DNA from: Bacillota bacterium
Lineage (GTDB): Bacteria; Bacillota; SHA-98; UBA4971
Assembly (NCBI GenBank): GCA_024653485.1
Contig: JANLFY010000003.1
Coordinates: forward strand, 198,792 to 262,791
DNA: 64,000 nucleotides
Reading direction: 5' to 3'
Shown here: positions 51,202 through 59,129 of the stretch, piece after piece
How the letters are laid out: each line of letters starts with the position of its first letter
How positions within the stretch are numbered: the stretch's first letter is position 1
The notes under the pieces: generated by a model
The model's input: the letters and a program-made list of their open reading frames with translations, nothing else
Databases searched by the model: none
Told to the model about the DNA's origin: nothing
Translations under genes and position numbers: made by a program

Positions 51202-54200
51202 TCAGTCCTTCACGTCGCACCGCAGGCACCGCGACGCCTCATAGAGAGCGGCCGCTTCAGAGAGTCTGGATACGACCTCGTCGAAGCTGCCCTTCCTGTC
51301 GGCGACCGGCAGGTGTTCAGGATGCTGGCGCATCATGCGCTCCTCGTGGATCTCCCCGGCGAGCTCTCTGCCAAGGTCACGGCTTACGGGAATCTCGCCC
51401 GTGCCGCCGAGGAACTTGTCGATTTCCTGAGCGGCGCGCCTGCCATCGGCTATCGCCTGAATCACTGTGTCCGGACCGTTCACGCAGTCTCCGCCGGCGA
51501 ACACGCCGGGTTCTCCCGTAGCGTGTGTTCTTGGGTCAGCAACCAGCGTGGACCACTTCGTGACTTCGATGCGCGACCCGGCCGGAACCAACGACGAGTC
51601 CGGCCTCTGGCTTATGGCCGATATGACCATGTCCACGTCGATGACGAAGTTAGAGCCCTCAATGGGGACCGGGCGCCTTCGGCCTGTCCTGTCGAACTCC
51701 CCGAGCGACATTCGCACGCACTCCATGTTCACGAGCCTGCCGTTGCTGCCTATCATCTTGGACGGCGCTGTCAGGAAGTGGATCTTGACCCCCTCACGCT
51801 CGGCCTCGGCCACCTCGTTCTTGTCAGCTGGCATGTCCTCCCGTTGCCGCCTGTAGATGATGTGCACCTCTCTCGCGCCCAGGCGAAGGGCGGTGCGAGC
51901 CGCGTCGATCGCCGCGTTGCCGCCACCGATGACCGCGACTTTCTTACCCACTTTCCGGTGGCCGCCTACGTTCACATCGCGCAGGAACTCCACCGCTCCG
52001 ACAACGCCCTCGAGCTCCTCACCGGGTACACCGAGTCTCTGGCTGACATTGGCTCCGATTGCGATGAAGATGGCCTTGTAGCCCTGAGCTTTCAGGTCGT
52101 CGATGGTGATGTCCTTGCCCACTCTCACGCCCGTGCGGATCTCCACGCCTCTCCTGCATATGTCGAGGATCTCGGCGTCGAGGACGTCTTTCGGCAGCCT
52201 GTATTCGGGGATTCCAGCCCTGAGCATCCCGCCCGCTTCGGGAAGCGCCTCGAACACCGTGACCTGATACCCGAACCCAGCCAGGTAATAAGCGGCTGTG
52301 AGACCCGCAGGCCCGGACCCGACTATCGCCACCTTGGCCTCCTTTCTGACCGACGGCACCTCGGGTGGCAGCGGGTTCATGAGCTCCCAGTCAGCGGCGA
52401 ACCTCTTCAGCTCGCATATGGCCACAGCCTCATCAAGCTGCGAACGCCTGCACTTCCCTTCGCACGGGTGCGTGCACACGCGGCCGCACACGGCGGGGAG
52501 CGGGTTCTTCTCCTTTATGAGCTTCACCGCGTCCTGGTACCTCTTCTGCCTGATCAGGCTGATGTACCTGGGAACGTCAACCCCGGCCGGGCATGCGTTT
52601 TGACATGGCGCCTCGAATAGCGCGGCGCACACCGACGCGGGACACTTCTTGTCGCGGATGTGAGCTTCGTACTCGTTCCTGAAATACCGTATCGTCGTTA
52701 GCACGGGATTGGGAGCGGTCTGGCCCAGACCGCAGAGAGCGGTCTCCTTTATCCACGTGCCCAGCTTTATGAGGCGCTCGATATCGCCCTCTCGCCCCTG
52801 CCCACGCGTGATCCTCGTAAGTATCTCAAGCATCCTCTTGGTTCCGATACGGCACGGAGCACACTTGCCGCACGATTCGTCCTGAGTGAACTCCAGGAAG
52901 AACCGGGCGAGGTCCACCATGCACGTGTCCTCGTCCATGACGATGAGGCCGCCGGAACCCATTATCGTACCGAGCTCTTTCAAAGACTCGTAATCCACGC
53001 TGGTGTTGAGGAACTCCGCAGGCACGCACCCACCGGACGGGCCGCCGGTCTGAGCTGCCTTGAACTTCTTTCCTCCTGGAATGCCCCCACCGATGTCGAA
53101 TATGATCTCGCCCAGAGGTATTCCCATAGGAACCTCGACGAGGCCCGTGTTGTTGATCTTTCCAGCCAAGGCGAAGACCTTCGTGCCCTTGCTCTTCTCG
53201 GTACCTATGCTTGCGAACCATTCCGGCCCCTTGAGGATTATGGGCGGAATGTTTGCGTAGGTCTCCACGTTGTTGATTAGAGTGGGTTTTCCCCATAGAC
53301 CTTCGTTCGCAGGGAACGGTGGCCTCGGACGCGGTTCACCGCGTCTGCCCTCCACGGAAGCGAGGAGCGCTGTCTCCTCCCCGCACACGAACGCACCTGC
53401 GCCGACCCTGATGTCCACGTCGAAGTCGAATCCCTTGCCGAAAATGTCCTTGCCGAGCACCCCGTACTCGCGAGCCTGCATAATGGCATGCCCGAGGTGC
53501 TTGACCGCCAAGGGGTACTCCGCTCTCACGTACACGTATCCTTGAGAGGCGCCGATGGCGTAACCCGCGATGGCCATGGCTTCGATGACACTGTGGGGAT
53601 CCCCCTCGAGAACACTCCTGTCCATGAACGCGCCGGGGTCACCCTCGTCAGCGTTGCAAACCACATACTTTTGATCGGCCTTCGCACGCCTCGTGAAGTC
53701 CCATTTCAGCCCTGTTGGGAACCCAGCGCCGCCTCGGCCGCGCAGCCCCGAACGCTTGACCACGTCCACTACCTGCTCGGGGCTCATCTCCGCGAGCACC
53801 TTCGCGAGAGCAGCGTAGCCGTCCTCGGCGATGTACTCCTCAATGTTCAGCGGATCTATCTTGCCGGTGTTGCGCAGGGCGATCCTCACCTGCCTGTTGA
53901 AGAAGGCGATGTCCCCGCACGTCGGGACGCGCTGCTGAGTATCGGGCGCTTCATACAGCAGGGATTCGACGATCCTCCCTTTCAACAGGTGTTCGGCCAC
54001 TATCGTCCGTGTGTCCTCCGCTTTCAGCTTCCGGTACAGGACTCCCTCCGGGTACACCACAGCCACCGGGCCAAGCTCGCAGGGTCCCATGCACCCGGTG
54101 CTCACCACACGCACCTCGCTGGTAAGGCCGTGCTTGGCGATCTCGTCCAGAAAGGCTTGTTCGACTGCTTTGCACCCTGAGGAGACGCATCCCGCGCCGC

Positions 54201-54234
54201 CACACACCAGGACATGCGCACGGTATGAATCCAT
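51202..54234 (-). CDS. NuoF-like flavoprotein fused to a GltD-like oxidoreductase (hydrogenase subunit)
   Basis: 1010 aa. In order: thioredoxin-like [2Fe-2S] domain (HVLVCGGAGCVSSGC...STGCMGPCELGP, ~1-110); NuoF core with FMN/NADH motifs GRGGAGFPTGLKW and EGDPGAFMDRS, and the [4Fe-4S] site ESCGKCAPCRIGTKRM...C; then a GltD-like module with Cys motifs CQNACPAGVDVP and CGRVCTHPCEGKC, FAD motif VGSGPAGLTAAYYL, and NAD(P) motif IGGGNAAIDAARTALRLGA. The GltD-like part adds a second flavin and nucleotide site, hinting at NADPH use or flavin-based bifurcation. ATG at 54234 with AAGGAGG at 8 nt; HydA starts 20 bp after its stop. Confidence 0.94.
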   Translation of the reverse strand: MDSYRAHVLVCGGAGCVSSGCKAVEQAFLDEIAKHGLTSEVRVVSTGCMGPCELGPVAVVYPEGVLYRKLKAEDTRTIVAEHLLKGRIVESLLYEAPDTQQRVPTCGDIAFFNRQVRIALRNTGKIDPLNIEEYIAEDGYAALAKVLAEMSPEQVVDVVKRSGLRGRGGAGFPTGLKWDFTRRAKADQKYVVCNADEGDPGAFMDRSVLEGDPHSVIEAMAIAGYAIGASQGYVYVRAEYPLAVKHLGHAIMQAREYGVLGKDIFGKGFDFDVDIRVGAGAFVCGEETALLASVEGRRGEPRPRPPFPANEGLWGKPTLINNVETYANIPPIILKGPEWFASIGTEKSKGTKVFALAGKINNTGLVEVPMGIPLGEIIFDIGGGIPGGKKFKAAQTGGPSGGCVPAEFLNTSVDYESLKELGTIMGSGGLIVMDEDTCMVDLARFFLEFTQDESCGKCAPCRIGTKRMLEILTRITRGQGREGDIERLIKLGTWIKETALCGLGQTAPNPVLTTIRYFRNEYEAHIRDKKCPASVCAALFEAPCQNACPAGVDVPRYISLIRQKRYQDAVKLIKEKNPLPAVCGRVCTHPCEGKCRRSQLDEAVAICELKRFAADWELMNPLPPEVPSVRKEAKVAIVGSGPAGLTAAYYLAGFGYQVTVFEALPEAGGMLRAGIPEYRLPKDVLDAEILDICRRGVEIRTGVRVGKDITIDDLKAQGYKAIFIAIGANVSQRLGVPGEELEGVVGAVEFLRDVNVGGHRKVGKKVAVIGGGNAAIDAARTALRLGAREVHIIYRRQREDMPADKNEVAEAEREGVKIHFLTAPSKMIGSNGRLVNMECVRMSLGEFDRTGRRRPVPIEGSNFVIDVDMVISAISQRPDSSLVPAGSRIEVTKWSTLVADPRTHATGEPGVFAGGDCVNGPDTVIQAIADGRRAAQEIDKFLGGTGEIPVSRDLGRELAGEIHEERMMRQHPEHLPVADRKGSFDEVVSRLSEAAALYEASRCLRCDVKD

Positions 54235-54314
54235 TTGACCAGCCTCCTTACTCTCGGGCAGCGGCTGTGTGCCGCCGCAGCGGTCCGGCGTATCCTTCCT
54301 TGAGCGCTCTCCGC

Positions 54315-54809
54315 TCACTCGTACTTGGCCAAGATCTCTTTCAGTCTGTCTGGTTTGAGCCGCGCGTAGATGTCGTCGTCAACCCTCACAACCGGGCCGA
54401 GGCCGCACGCACCCATGCATCGGACGACCTCCATGGAATACCTCCCGTCGCTGGTCGTGTCCTTCGCGCGGATCCCCAGATCTTGTTCGAGTCTGCTCAA
54501 GATGTCCTCTGCGCCCCTCACGTAGCACGCGGTGCCCTTGCACACGCTGATTTGGTGGCGACCCTTCGGTTTGAGCGAGAACAACGCATAGAACGTGACG
54601 ACGCTATACACCTCGCTCAATGGGATGTCGAGCCCCGCGGCGACCATCGCCTGGATCTCTCTAGGAAGATATCCCACCACCTGCTGCGCCTCATGGAGAA
54701 CCTGAATGAGCACACCGGGCTTTCCCCGGTAGTGCTGGATGATCTCCTGCACCTTGGCCTTTTGCTCATCCGTCACCTGGCCGAAACATGTGCACTCTTC
54801 GCACGCCAT
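54315..54809 (-). CDS. NuoE/HndA-like [2Fe-2S] hydrogenase subunit
   Basis: 164 aa, thioredoxin-fold [2Fe-2S] protein: IIQHYRGKPGVLIQVLHEAQQVVGYLP, SEVYSVVTFYALF, and the cluster ligands CKGTACYVRGAE ... CMGACGLGPVV. It begins MACEECTC, an extra Cys-rich N-terminus. Electron carrier between NADH-oxidising NuoF and the hydrogenase. ATG at 54809 with AAGGAGG seven bases ahead. First gene of the operon, behind a sigma-54 promoter. Confidence 0.94.
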   Translation of the reverse strand: MACEECTCFGQVTDEQKAKVQEIIQHYRGKPGVLIQVLHEAQQVVGYLPREIQAMVAAGLDIPLSEVYSVVTFYALFSLKPKGRHQISVCKGTACYVRGAEDILSRLEQDLGIRAKDTTSDGRYSMEVVRCMGACGLGPVVRVDDDIYARLKPDRLKEILAKYE

Positions 54810-54884
54810 TCTGATTCCTCCTTCGCCGGCATGGCGAGGCGCGCACGCCCGCCTCGCACCCCCGGTCAACGTTCCCCATAGCAT

Positions 54885-54900
54885 AGCAAGAAGCGTGCCG
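54885..54900 (-). promoter_or_regulatory. Sigma-54 promoter of the hydrogenase operon
   Basis: Minus strand: CGGCACG-N4-TTGCT. Compared with the consensus TGGCACG-N4-TTGCW only the first base differs, and the GG and GC doublets are exactly 10 bp apart. The start would lie near 54873, giving a ~64-nt leader to the NuoE-like gene. Confidence 0.8.
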
Positions 54901-55008
54901 CTTGTGAACCGCGTCACAAGGCCCCGTCGCCCGCCTCTTGGACTCTTTGTGCCGCCTGTCACAATTCACTCCATGAACCCCGCCGACATCGAACTCGACC
55001 GAGCCCTG

Positions 55009-55030
55009 CCTAATGCATCCCTGCATTAGG
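55009..55030. promoter_or_regulatory. Upstream activator site 1
   Basis: Perfect palindrome CCTAATGCA-N4-TGCATTAGG, centred about 130 bp upstream of the sigma-54 promoter, the usual distance for an enhancer-binding protein site. Confidence 0.65.
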
Positions 55031-55080
55031 CCCCCTCCGGCGTCACGGGCGCCGCGCCCGCTGAAGTGCCCATCACTCTG

Positions 55081-55119
55081 AAAAACCCCACAGTCAAACC
55101 CGCGGCTCAGTCGGGTTTG
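55081..55119 (-). terminator. Possible terminator between the activator and hydrogenase genes
   Basis: Minus strand: 8-bp stem CAAACCCG / CGGGTTTG (55112-55119 / 55095-55102), then ACTGTGGGG and TTTTT (55081-55085). The T-tract is about 9 nt from the stem, so moderate support. Confidence 0.4.
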
Positions 55120-55169
55120 CGTAGACCTAGTCGCGAGCGCATGACGCCAGGTCAGGTGTCGGTTGCGGG

Positions 55170-55337
55170 TCATGGACGCGTCTGCACCCGCACGAAATCG
55201 CGGCCCTTGCGCCCATAGCCCGCGGGAAGCGCAGAACGGCCATTGCGCGTCTTCGCCAACTCCGGTGCGGTCGCAAGCTCGACGTTCCCGCTGAAGTCTC
55301 GCACGCCGCGGGGCATAAAGAGCTTCCCGCCAATCAC
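55170..55337 (-). CDS. Possible small ORF or gene remnant (55 aa)
   Basis: From a GTG at 55337 (no good ribosome site) the frame reads ...GGKLFMPRGVRDFSGN...VELATAPELAKTRNG...ALPAGYGRKGRDFVRV and stops at 55170. The third codon positions are GC-rich as in the real genes around, and the frame stays open about 16 codons further upstream without a start. I do not recognise it; it may be the tail of a decayed gene. Confidence 0.25.
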   Translation of the reverse strand: MIGGKLFMPRGVRDFSGNVELATAPELAKTRNGRSALPAGYGRKGRDFVRVQTRP

Positions 55338-55413
55338 GAGATCCCGGCGACCGGTAGCGTCCGAAGCCGCGACGAGGCCGGCCCGTCTGCGACAACCTCA
55401 GCAAACAACCATG

Positions 55414-55447
55414 ATGCGCTAGTGCATCGTTCAATGCAGGCTTGCAT
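55414..55447. promoter_or_regulatory. Upstream activator sites 2 and 3
   Basis: Two more copies of the palindrome: ATGCG-N4-TGCAT (55414-55427, one mismatch; its wider arms GATGC/GCATC pair perfectly) and ATGCA-N4-TGCAT (55434-55447). Their centres are 20 bp apart, two helical turns, placing them on the same DNA face. They start 32 bp after the activator's stop codon. Confidence 0.55.
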
Positions 55448-55478
55448 CCGGCTTGCTCGTGTGGAGGGTCCGTCGCGT

Positions 55479-56918
55479 TCACGTGGTCTCCCGCGTCGGA
55501 GCCTCCTTGGACACGACGGTGCGACTGCCCAGGTACTTCTTGATCTTTCTTACTACGGTGGATTGGTTTACGCCGAGGAGCTTCGCCATGCCGTACGTGC
55601 TTTTCTCCTGGGAGAGCGCGCGCTCGATGATCTGCCTCTCGACCTCCTCGGTCGCCTGGCGTAGCGGCATGATCCCGCCCACCACCACCGTGGGCTGCCA
55701 CTCGCCGTCCCTTTCGAAGACGTATTGCGGCAGGTCGGATGCTCCTATCTCGTCTGCCTCCACCGTCACCACGAGGCGCTCGATGAGGTTTTCGAGCTCG
55801 CGCACGTTTCCAGGCCACGAGTACCTCGCAAGGACCTCGCGCGCTTCCCCGCTCATGGTTTTCTGGTAACCGTGAGCCTTGTTGTACTTGTCGAGAAAGT
55901 GGTATATGAGAGGAATCACATCGTCCGGCCTCTCGCGCAGAGGTGGTATGGTGATGGGGACTACGTTCAGCCTGTAGAAAAGGTCTACGCGAAACTCCCC
56001 CCTCGCTACCATGGCGGCTAGATCGCGGTTCGTCGCGGCGATTATCCGTATGTCCACTGCGAGAGGCCTCACCCCACCAACTCGCACGACCTTGCGCTCT
56101 TGGATGAGCTGGAGCAGCTTCACCTGTAGGTCAGACGGCAGTTCGGAGATCTCGTCGAGAAACAGCGTCCCGCCAGACGCCACCTCCACTATGCCCGGTT
56201 TCCCCTCTCGCCTGGCTCCTGTGAACGCACCCGACTCGTACCCGAAAAGCTCCGACTCGAGCAAGGTCGCCGGGATCGCTCCGCAGTTGAGGTTGACGAA
56301 CGGGCCTCGCCTGCGCGGACTCGTGCTATGGATGAACCGCGCGACCACCTCCTTGCCGGCGCCGGACTCGCCCAAGAGGAGGACTGTGGTGTCCACTGCG
56401 GCCACCTTCGCGGCAAGCTGCAGTACACGGCCCATCTCCACGCTGTACGCTATCACTGCCGGGGGAGCAGGTGTAGGACGGTCGAGACGGTCGGCGCTGT
56501 GGACAGACGCCGCGTCTGTCCAGCGTTTCACCGCCCCACCGCCGCCCTCGGCGCGCGCGGGGGCACGCGCGGCCGCCGGGCGACCCGCACTCGCGAACCC
56601 GTGGTCCAGTATCTCACGCGCCAGACCCACCAGCGCTCCCCGTTCGAACCCCGGCACCGCCGAGGAAAGGACGGAGTCGGCTTCCATAGCCGCGCGCCCG
56701 CCCCCCGCGAGGAGCCAGAGCACCGCCTCTGCGCCCGAGGAAAGCGCTATCGCGCGTTGGGGACACTGTACAAAGCAGTCTCCACACCCATCACACTTGA
56801 GTTGGTCCACCGCAAGCTGGCCCCCGGGCGTCTTGGAGATCGCGCCGGTCGGGCACCCTCTCACGCATTTGCCGCATTCGTTGCATCTTGCGGAGTCGAT
56901 CACAACGTACCCCGGCAT
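55479..56918 (-). CDS. Sigma-54 activator with N-terminal 2x[4Fe-4S] ferredoxin domain
   Basis: 479 aa. A ferredoxin module with Cys12/15/18/22 and Cys42/45/48/52 ([22 protein letters not shown]) replaces the usual receiver or PAS sensor; a Gly/Ala/Pro-rich linker (~110-155) follows; the AAA+ domain has Walker A GESGAGKE (183-190), the sigma-54 contact loop GAFTGA (230-235), [10 protein letters not shown], and [10 protein letters not shown]; the C-terminal Fis-type HTH is [26 protein letters not shown] at 56918 with GGGGG ahead. Most likely senses the redox state through its clusters and switches the adjacent hydrogenase operon. Confidence 0.93.
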   Translation of the reverse strand: MPGYVVIDSARCNECGKCVRGCPTGAISKTPGGQLAVDQLKCDGCGDCFVQCPQRAIALSSGAEAVLWLLAGGGRAAMEADSVLSSAVPGFERGALVGLAREILDHGFASAGRPAAARAPARAEGGGGAVKRWTDAASVHSADRLDRPTPAPPAVIAYSVEMGRVLQLAAKVAAVDTTVLLLGESGAGKEVVARFIHSTSPRRRGPFVNLNCGAIPATLLESELFGYESGAFTGARREGKPGIVEVASGGTLFLDEISELPSDLQVKLLQLIQERKVVRVGGVRPLAVDIRIIAATNRDLAAMVARGEFRVDLFYRLNVVPITIPPLRERPDDVIPLIYHFLDKYNKAHGYQKTMSGEAREVLARYSWPGNVRELENLIERLVVTVEADEIGASDLPQYVFERDGEWQPTVVVGGIMPLRQATEEVERQIIERALSQEKSTYGMAKLLGVNQSTVVRKIKKYLGSRTVVSKEAPTRETT

Positions 56919-56936
56919 CTCTCTCCCCCCGGGGCA

Positions 56937-56942
56937 ATTATA
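56937..56942 (-). promoter_or_regulatory. -10 box of the sigma-54 activator gene
   Basis: TATAAT on the minus strand, 18 bp upstream of the ATG; transcription would start about 11 nt before the start codon. No recognisable -35, so an activator or low basal expression is possible. Confidence 0.45.
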
Positions 56943-57053
56943 CACCACACGGACGGGCCGGCATAGTCCAGCTTCTCGGCCCTTCCTAACCAACCCACGG
57001 ATTGGCGCTCTCGGCAGCGCTCGAAGGCCCGGCCGCGCAGTCGCGGGACGATC

Positions 57054-59126
57054 TCAACCGCGCAACTCTCCGCGCCCTTCGCCTGCCACGTCCCCGTGCG
57101 GCTCCTCCTTGTACTGCAGGAGGTAGAGCTGGTAGTATATGCCGCGCCTGGCGAGGAGCTCTTGGTGGGTGCCTATCTCGCGCACCCTGCCCTTGTGGAT
57201 CACGACTATCTTATCTGCGGCTTGCACGGTCGACAGACGGTGTGCAACGATCAACGTGGTCCGTCCGCGCACGAGCTTGGTGAGGGCATCCTGGATGAGC
57301 GCCTCCGTTTCTGTGTCTATATTGGCCGTCGCTTCGTCGAGCACGAGAATGGCGGGATCGAACGCAAGGGCTCTCGCGAACGCGAGAAGCTGGCGCTGCC
57401 CCATGGAAAGCGTCACGCCTCTCTCTTTCACCTTGGCGCGGTACCCTCCCGGCAGCCTGTCTATGAAGGCGTCAGCGTTAACGTACCTCGCCGCCTCGCG
57501 CACGTCCTCATCCCCAATTTGCGTGTTGTGCAACCTTATGTTGCTCTCAATGTCGCCAGTGAAGAGGAAGACGTCCTGCTGCACCACGCCGATGTGTCGC
57601 CTGAGCTCCCGTCTGGGAATATCCCGGACATCCATTCCGTCTATGAGGATCCTGCCCCGCGAGACATCGTACATCCTTCCGATGAGGTTCATGATGGAGG
57701 TCTTGCCGGATCCGGTCGCGCCCACGAAGGCGCAGGTCTCTCCGGGTTCCACCGTGAAGCTCACGTCTCTCAAGACCCAGTCTTCGTCGTTGTACGCAAA
57801 CCACACGTTCTGGAACTCGATCCGTCCCCGCGGCCGCCCTACGGAAACGGGCTTCTCTGGGTCGAGCTCGCGGGCGTCCGTATCAAGGAGCATGAATATC
57901 CTCTCAGATGCCGCCATGGCCGATTGCATGATGTTGTACTTCTCTGTGAGATCGTTGATCGGCCTGAAGAACTGCTGAATGTAGCTTATGAACGCGTACA
58001 ACACCCCGAACTCGATCTTGCCGGCGAGCACCCTGCCGCCTCCATACCATACGAGCAGGGCGAGAGCGAGGGAGGACATGAGGTCCATGGCCGGCCTGAA
58101 AACGGCGTACACGCGGAGCTCGCGCATGTTCGCCTCAAGGTACTCCTTGTTGATCGCGTCGAACTCCTTGAACTTTTTCGCCTCGCGCGCAAATATCTGG
58201 ATGATCCTCATGCCGGCGATGTTCTCGGCGAGGGTCGCGTTGATTCGGGCAAGCCTCGTGCGAACGAGGCGGTAGGCCTCGCGCGCCTTGGACCGGAAAA
58301 CCACGGTCACTACGAGGATGAGCGGGAGAACGGAGAGGCTCACCAGGGCAAGCCGAAAGCTCATTCTCAGCATCATCACTACTATGCCTACGAGCAGGAA
58401 GACGTCTTTGAACAGGTTGACTAGGACGGCTGTGTACATCTCGTTCAGCGCGTCAGTGTCATTGGTTACCCTCGTCACCAGCCGGCCGACGGGGTTCCTG
58501 TCGAAGAACGACAGCGCAAGACCCTGCAAGTGACGGAATATCTCCACTCTCATGTTGAAGATGATCTTCTGGCTAGTGTACTGAAGGATATACACCTGCA
58601 GGTAGTTGAGGAGGAATCCTACGACCATGGCAGCGAGGAGCGCCAGCGCCAGCTTCAGAACGCCCGCAACGTCTCGCTGTCTGAACCTTCCCAGCTCTTC
58701 CGTGGTGAGCTCTTGCCTGCCGGCAACTCCGCTTTCCAGATCGTGCGTGACGAGGAAGTAGCGGCCGTCAGCTCCCTCAATGTGGGCTCGGACCACGAGA
58801 CCAGAATCGCTTTCCCCCGACCTGAGCCGCAGGCCTCTCGGAAGCCACTTCTCTCGCACGAACACAATTCCGCGACAAGCGACTCCAGGGACAGGCTCGC
58901 GCCCAGGCGCGAACCCGAGCATGGGCGCGCCAAGGGCGTTGATGTGATCGTCTATCGCGATCTTCGTGAAATAAGGCTGCACAAGGTCCGTGCCAGTGAT
59001 CACGAAGAGAAGCATGACGCATACGAGCAGCAGCCGCCAGTATGGGGCAGCGTATCTGAGAAGCCGCCTCATCAGCTTTGCGTCGTATGCCTTCCCCAGC
59101 GCCTCTTCTTCGTGGATGCCAGGCAT
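57054..59126 (-). CDS. ABC exporter subunit with canonical Walker B (YheH-like)
   Basis: 690 aa half-transporter: six membrane segments then an ATPase domain (VGATGSGKTSIMNL, signature LSMGQRQ, Walker B ILVLDEATANID). Between the first two membrane segments is an extra ~90-residue, mostly polar insertion (about 60-150: VFVREKWLPRGLRLRSGE...FLVTHDLESGVAGRQEL). The signature has Met in place of the first Gly of LSGGQ. It starts at 59126 right after the partner gene and forms a heterodimer with it. Substrate unknown. Confidence 0.93.
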   Translation of the reverse strand: MPGIHEEEALGKAYDAKLMRRLLRYAAPYWRLLLVCVMLLFVITGTDLVQPYFTKIAIDDHINALGAPMLGFAPGREPVPGVACRGIVFVREKWLPRGLRLRSGESDSGLVVRAHIEGADGRYFLVTHDLESGVAGRQELTTEELGRFRQRDVAGVLKLALALLAAMVVGFLLNYLQVYILQYTSQKIIFNMRVEIFRHLQGLALSFFDRNPVGRLVTRVTNDTDALNEMYTAVLVNLFKDVFLLVGIVVMMLRMSFRLALVSLSVLPLILVVTVVFRSKAREAYRLVRTRLARINATLAENIAGMRIIQIFAREAKKFKEFDAINKEYLEANMRELRVYAVFRPAMDLMSSLALALLVWYGGGRVLAGKIEFGVLYAFISYIQQFFRPINDLTEKYNIMQSAMAASERIFMLLDTDARELDPEKPVSVGRPRGRIEFQNVWFAYNDEDWVLRDVSFTVEPGETCAFVGATGSGKTSIMNLIGRMYDVSRGRILIDGMDVRDIPRRELRRHIGVVQQDVFLFTGDIESNIRLHNTQIGDEDVREAARYVNADAFIDRLPGGYRAKVKERGVTLSMGQRQLLAFARALAFDPAILVLDEATANIDTETEALIQDALTKLVRGRTTLIVAHRLSTVQAADKIVVIHKGRVREIGTHQELLARRGIYYQLYLLQYKEEPHGDVAGEGRGELRG

Positions 59127-59129
59127 GTC

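Noticed and set aside
55039..55060. Hairpin GGGCG/CGCCC as a terminator before the sigma-54 promoter
   Set aside because: Short, GC-only, and without a T-tract; likely composition.
54766..55818. A 350-codon open frame across the hydrogenase control region on the minus strand
   Set aside because: It is antisense-frame noise of high-GC DNA: it overlaps the NuoE start and the activator's end in other frames and resembles no protein.
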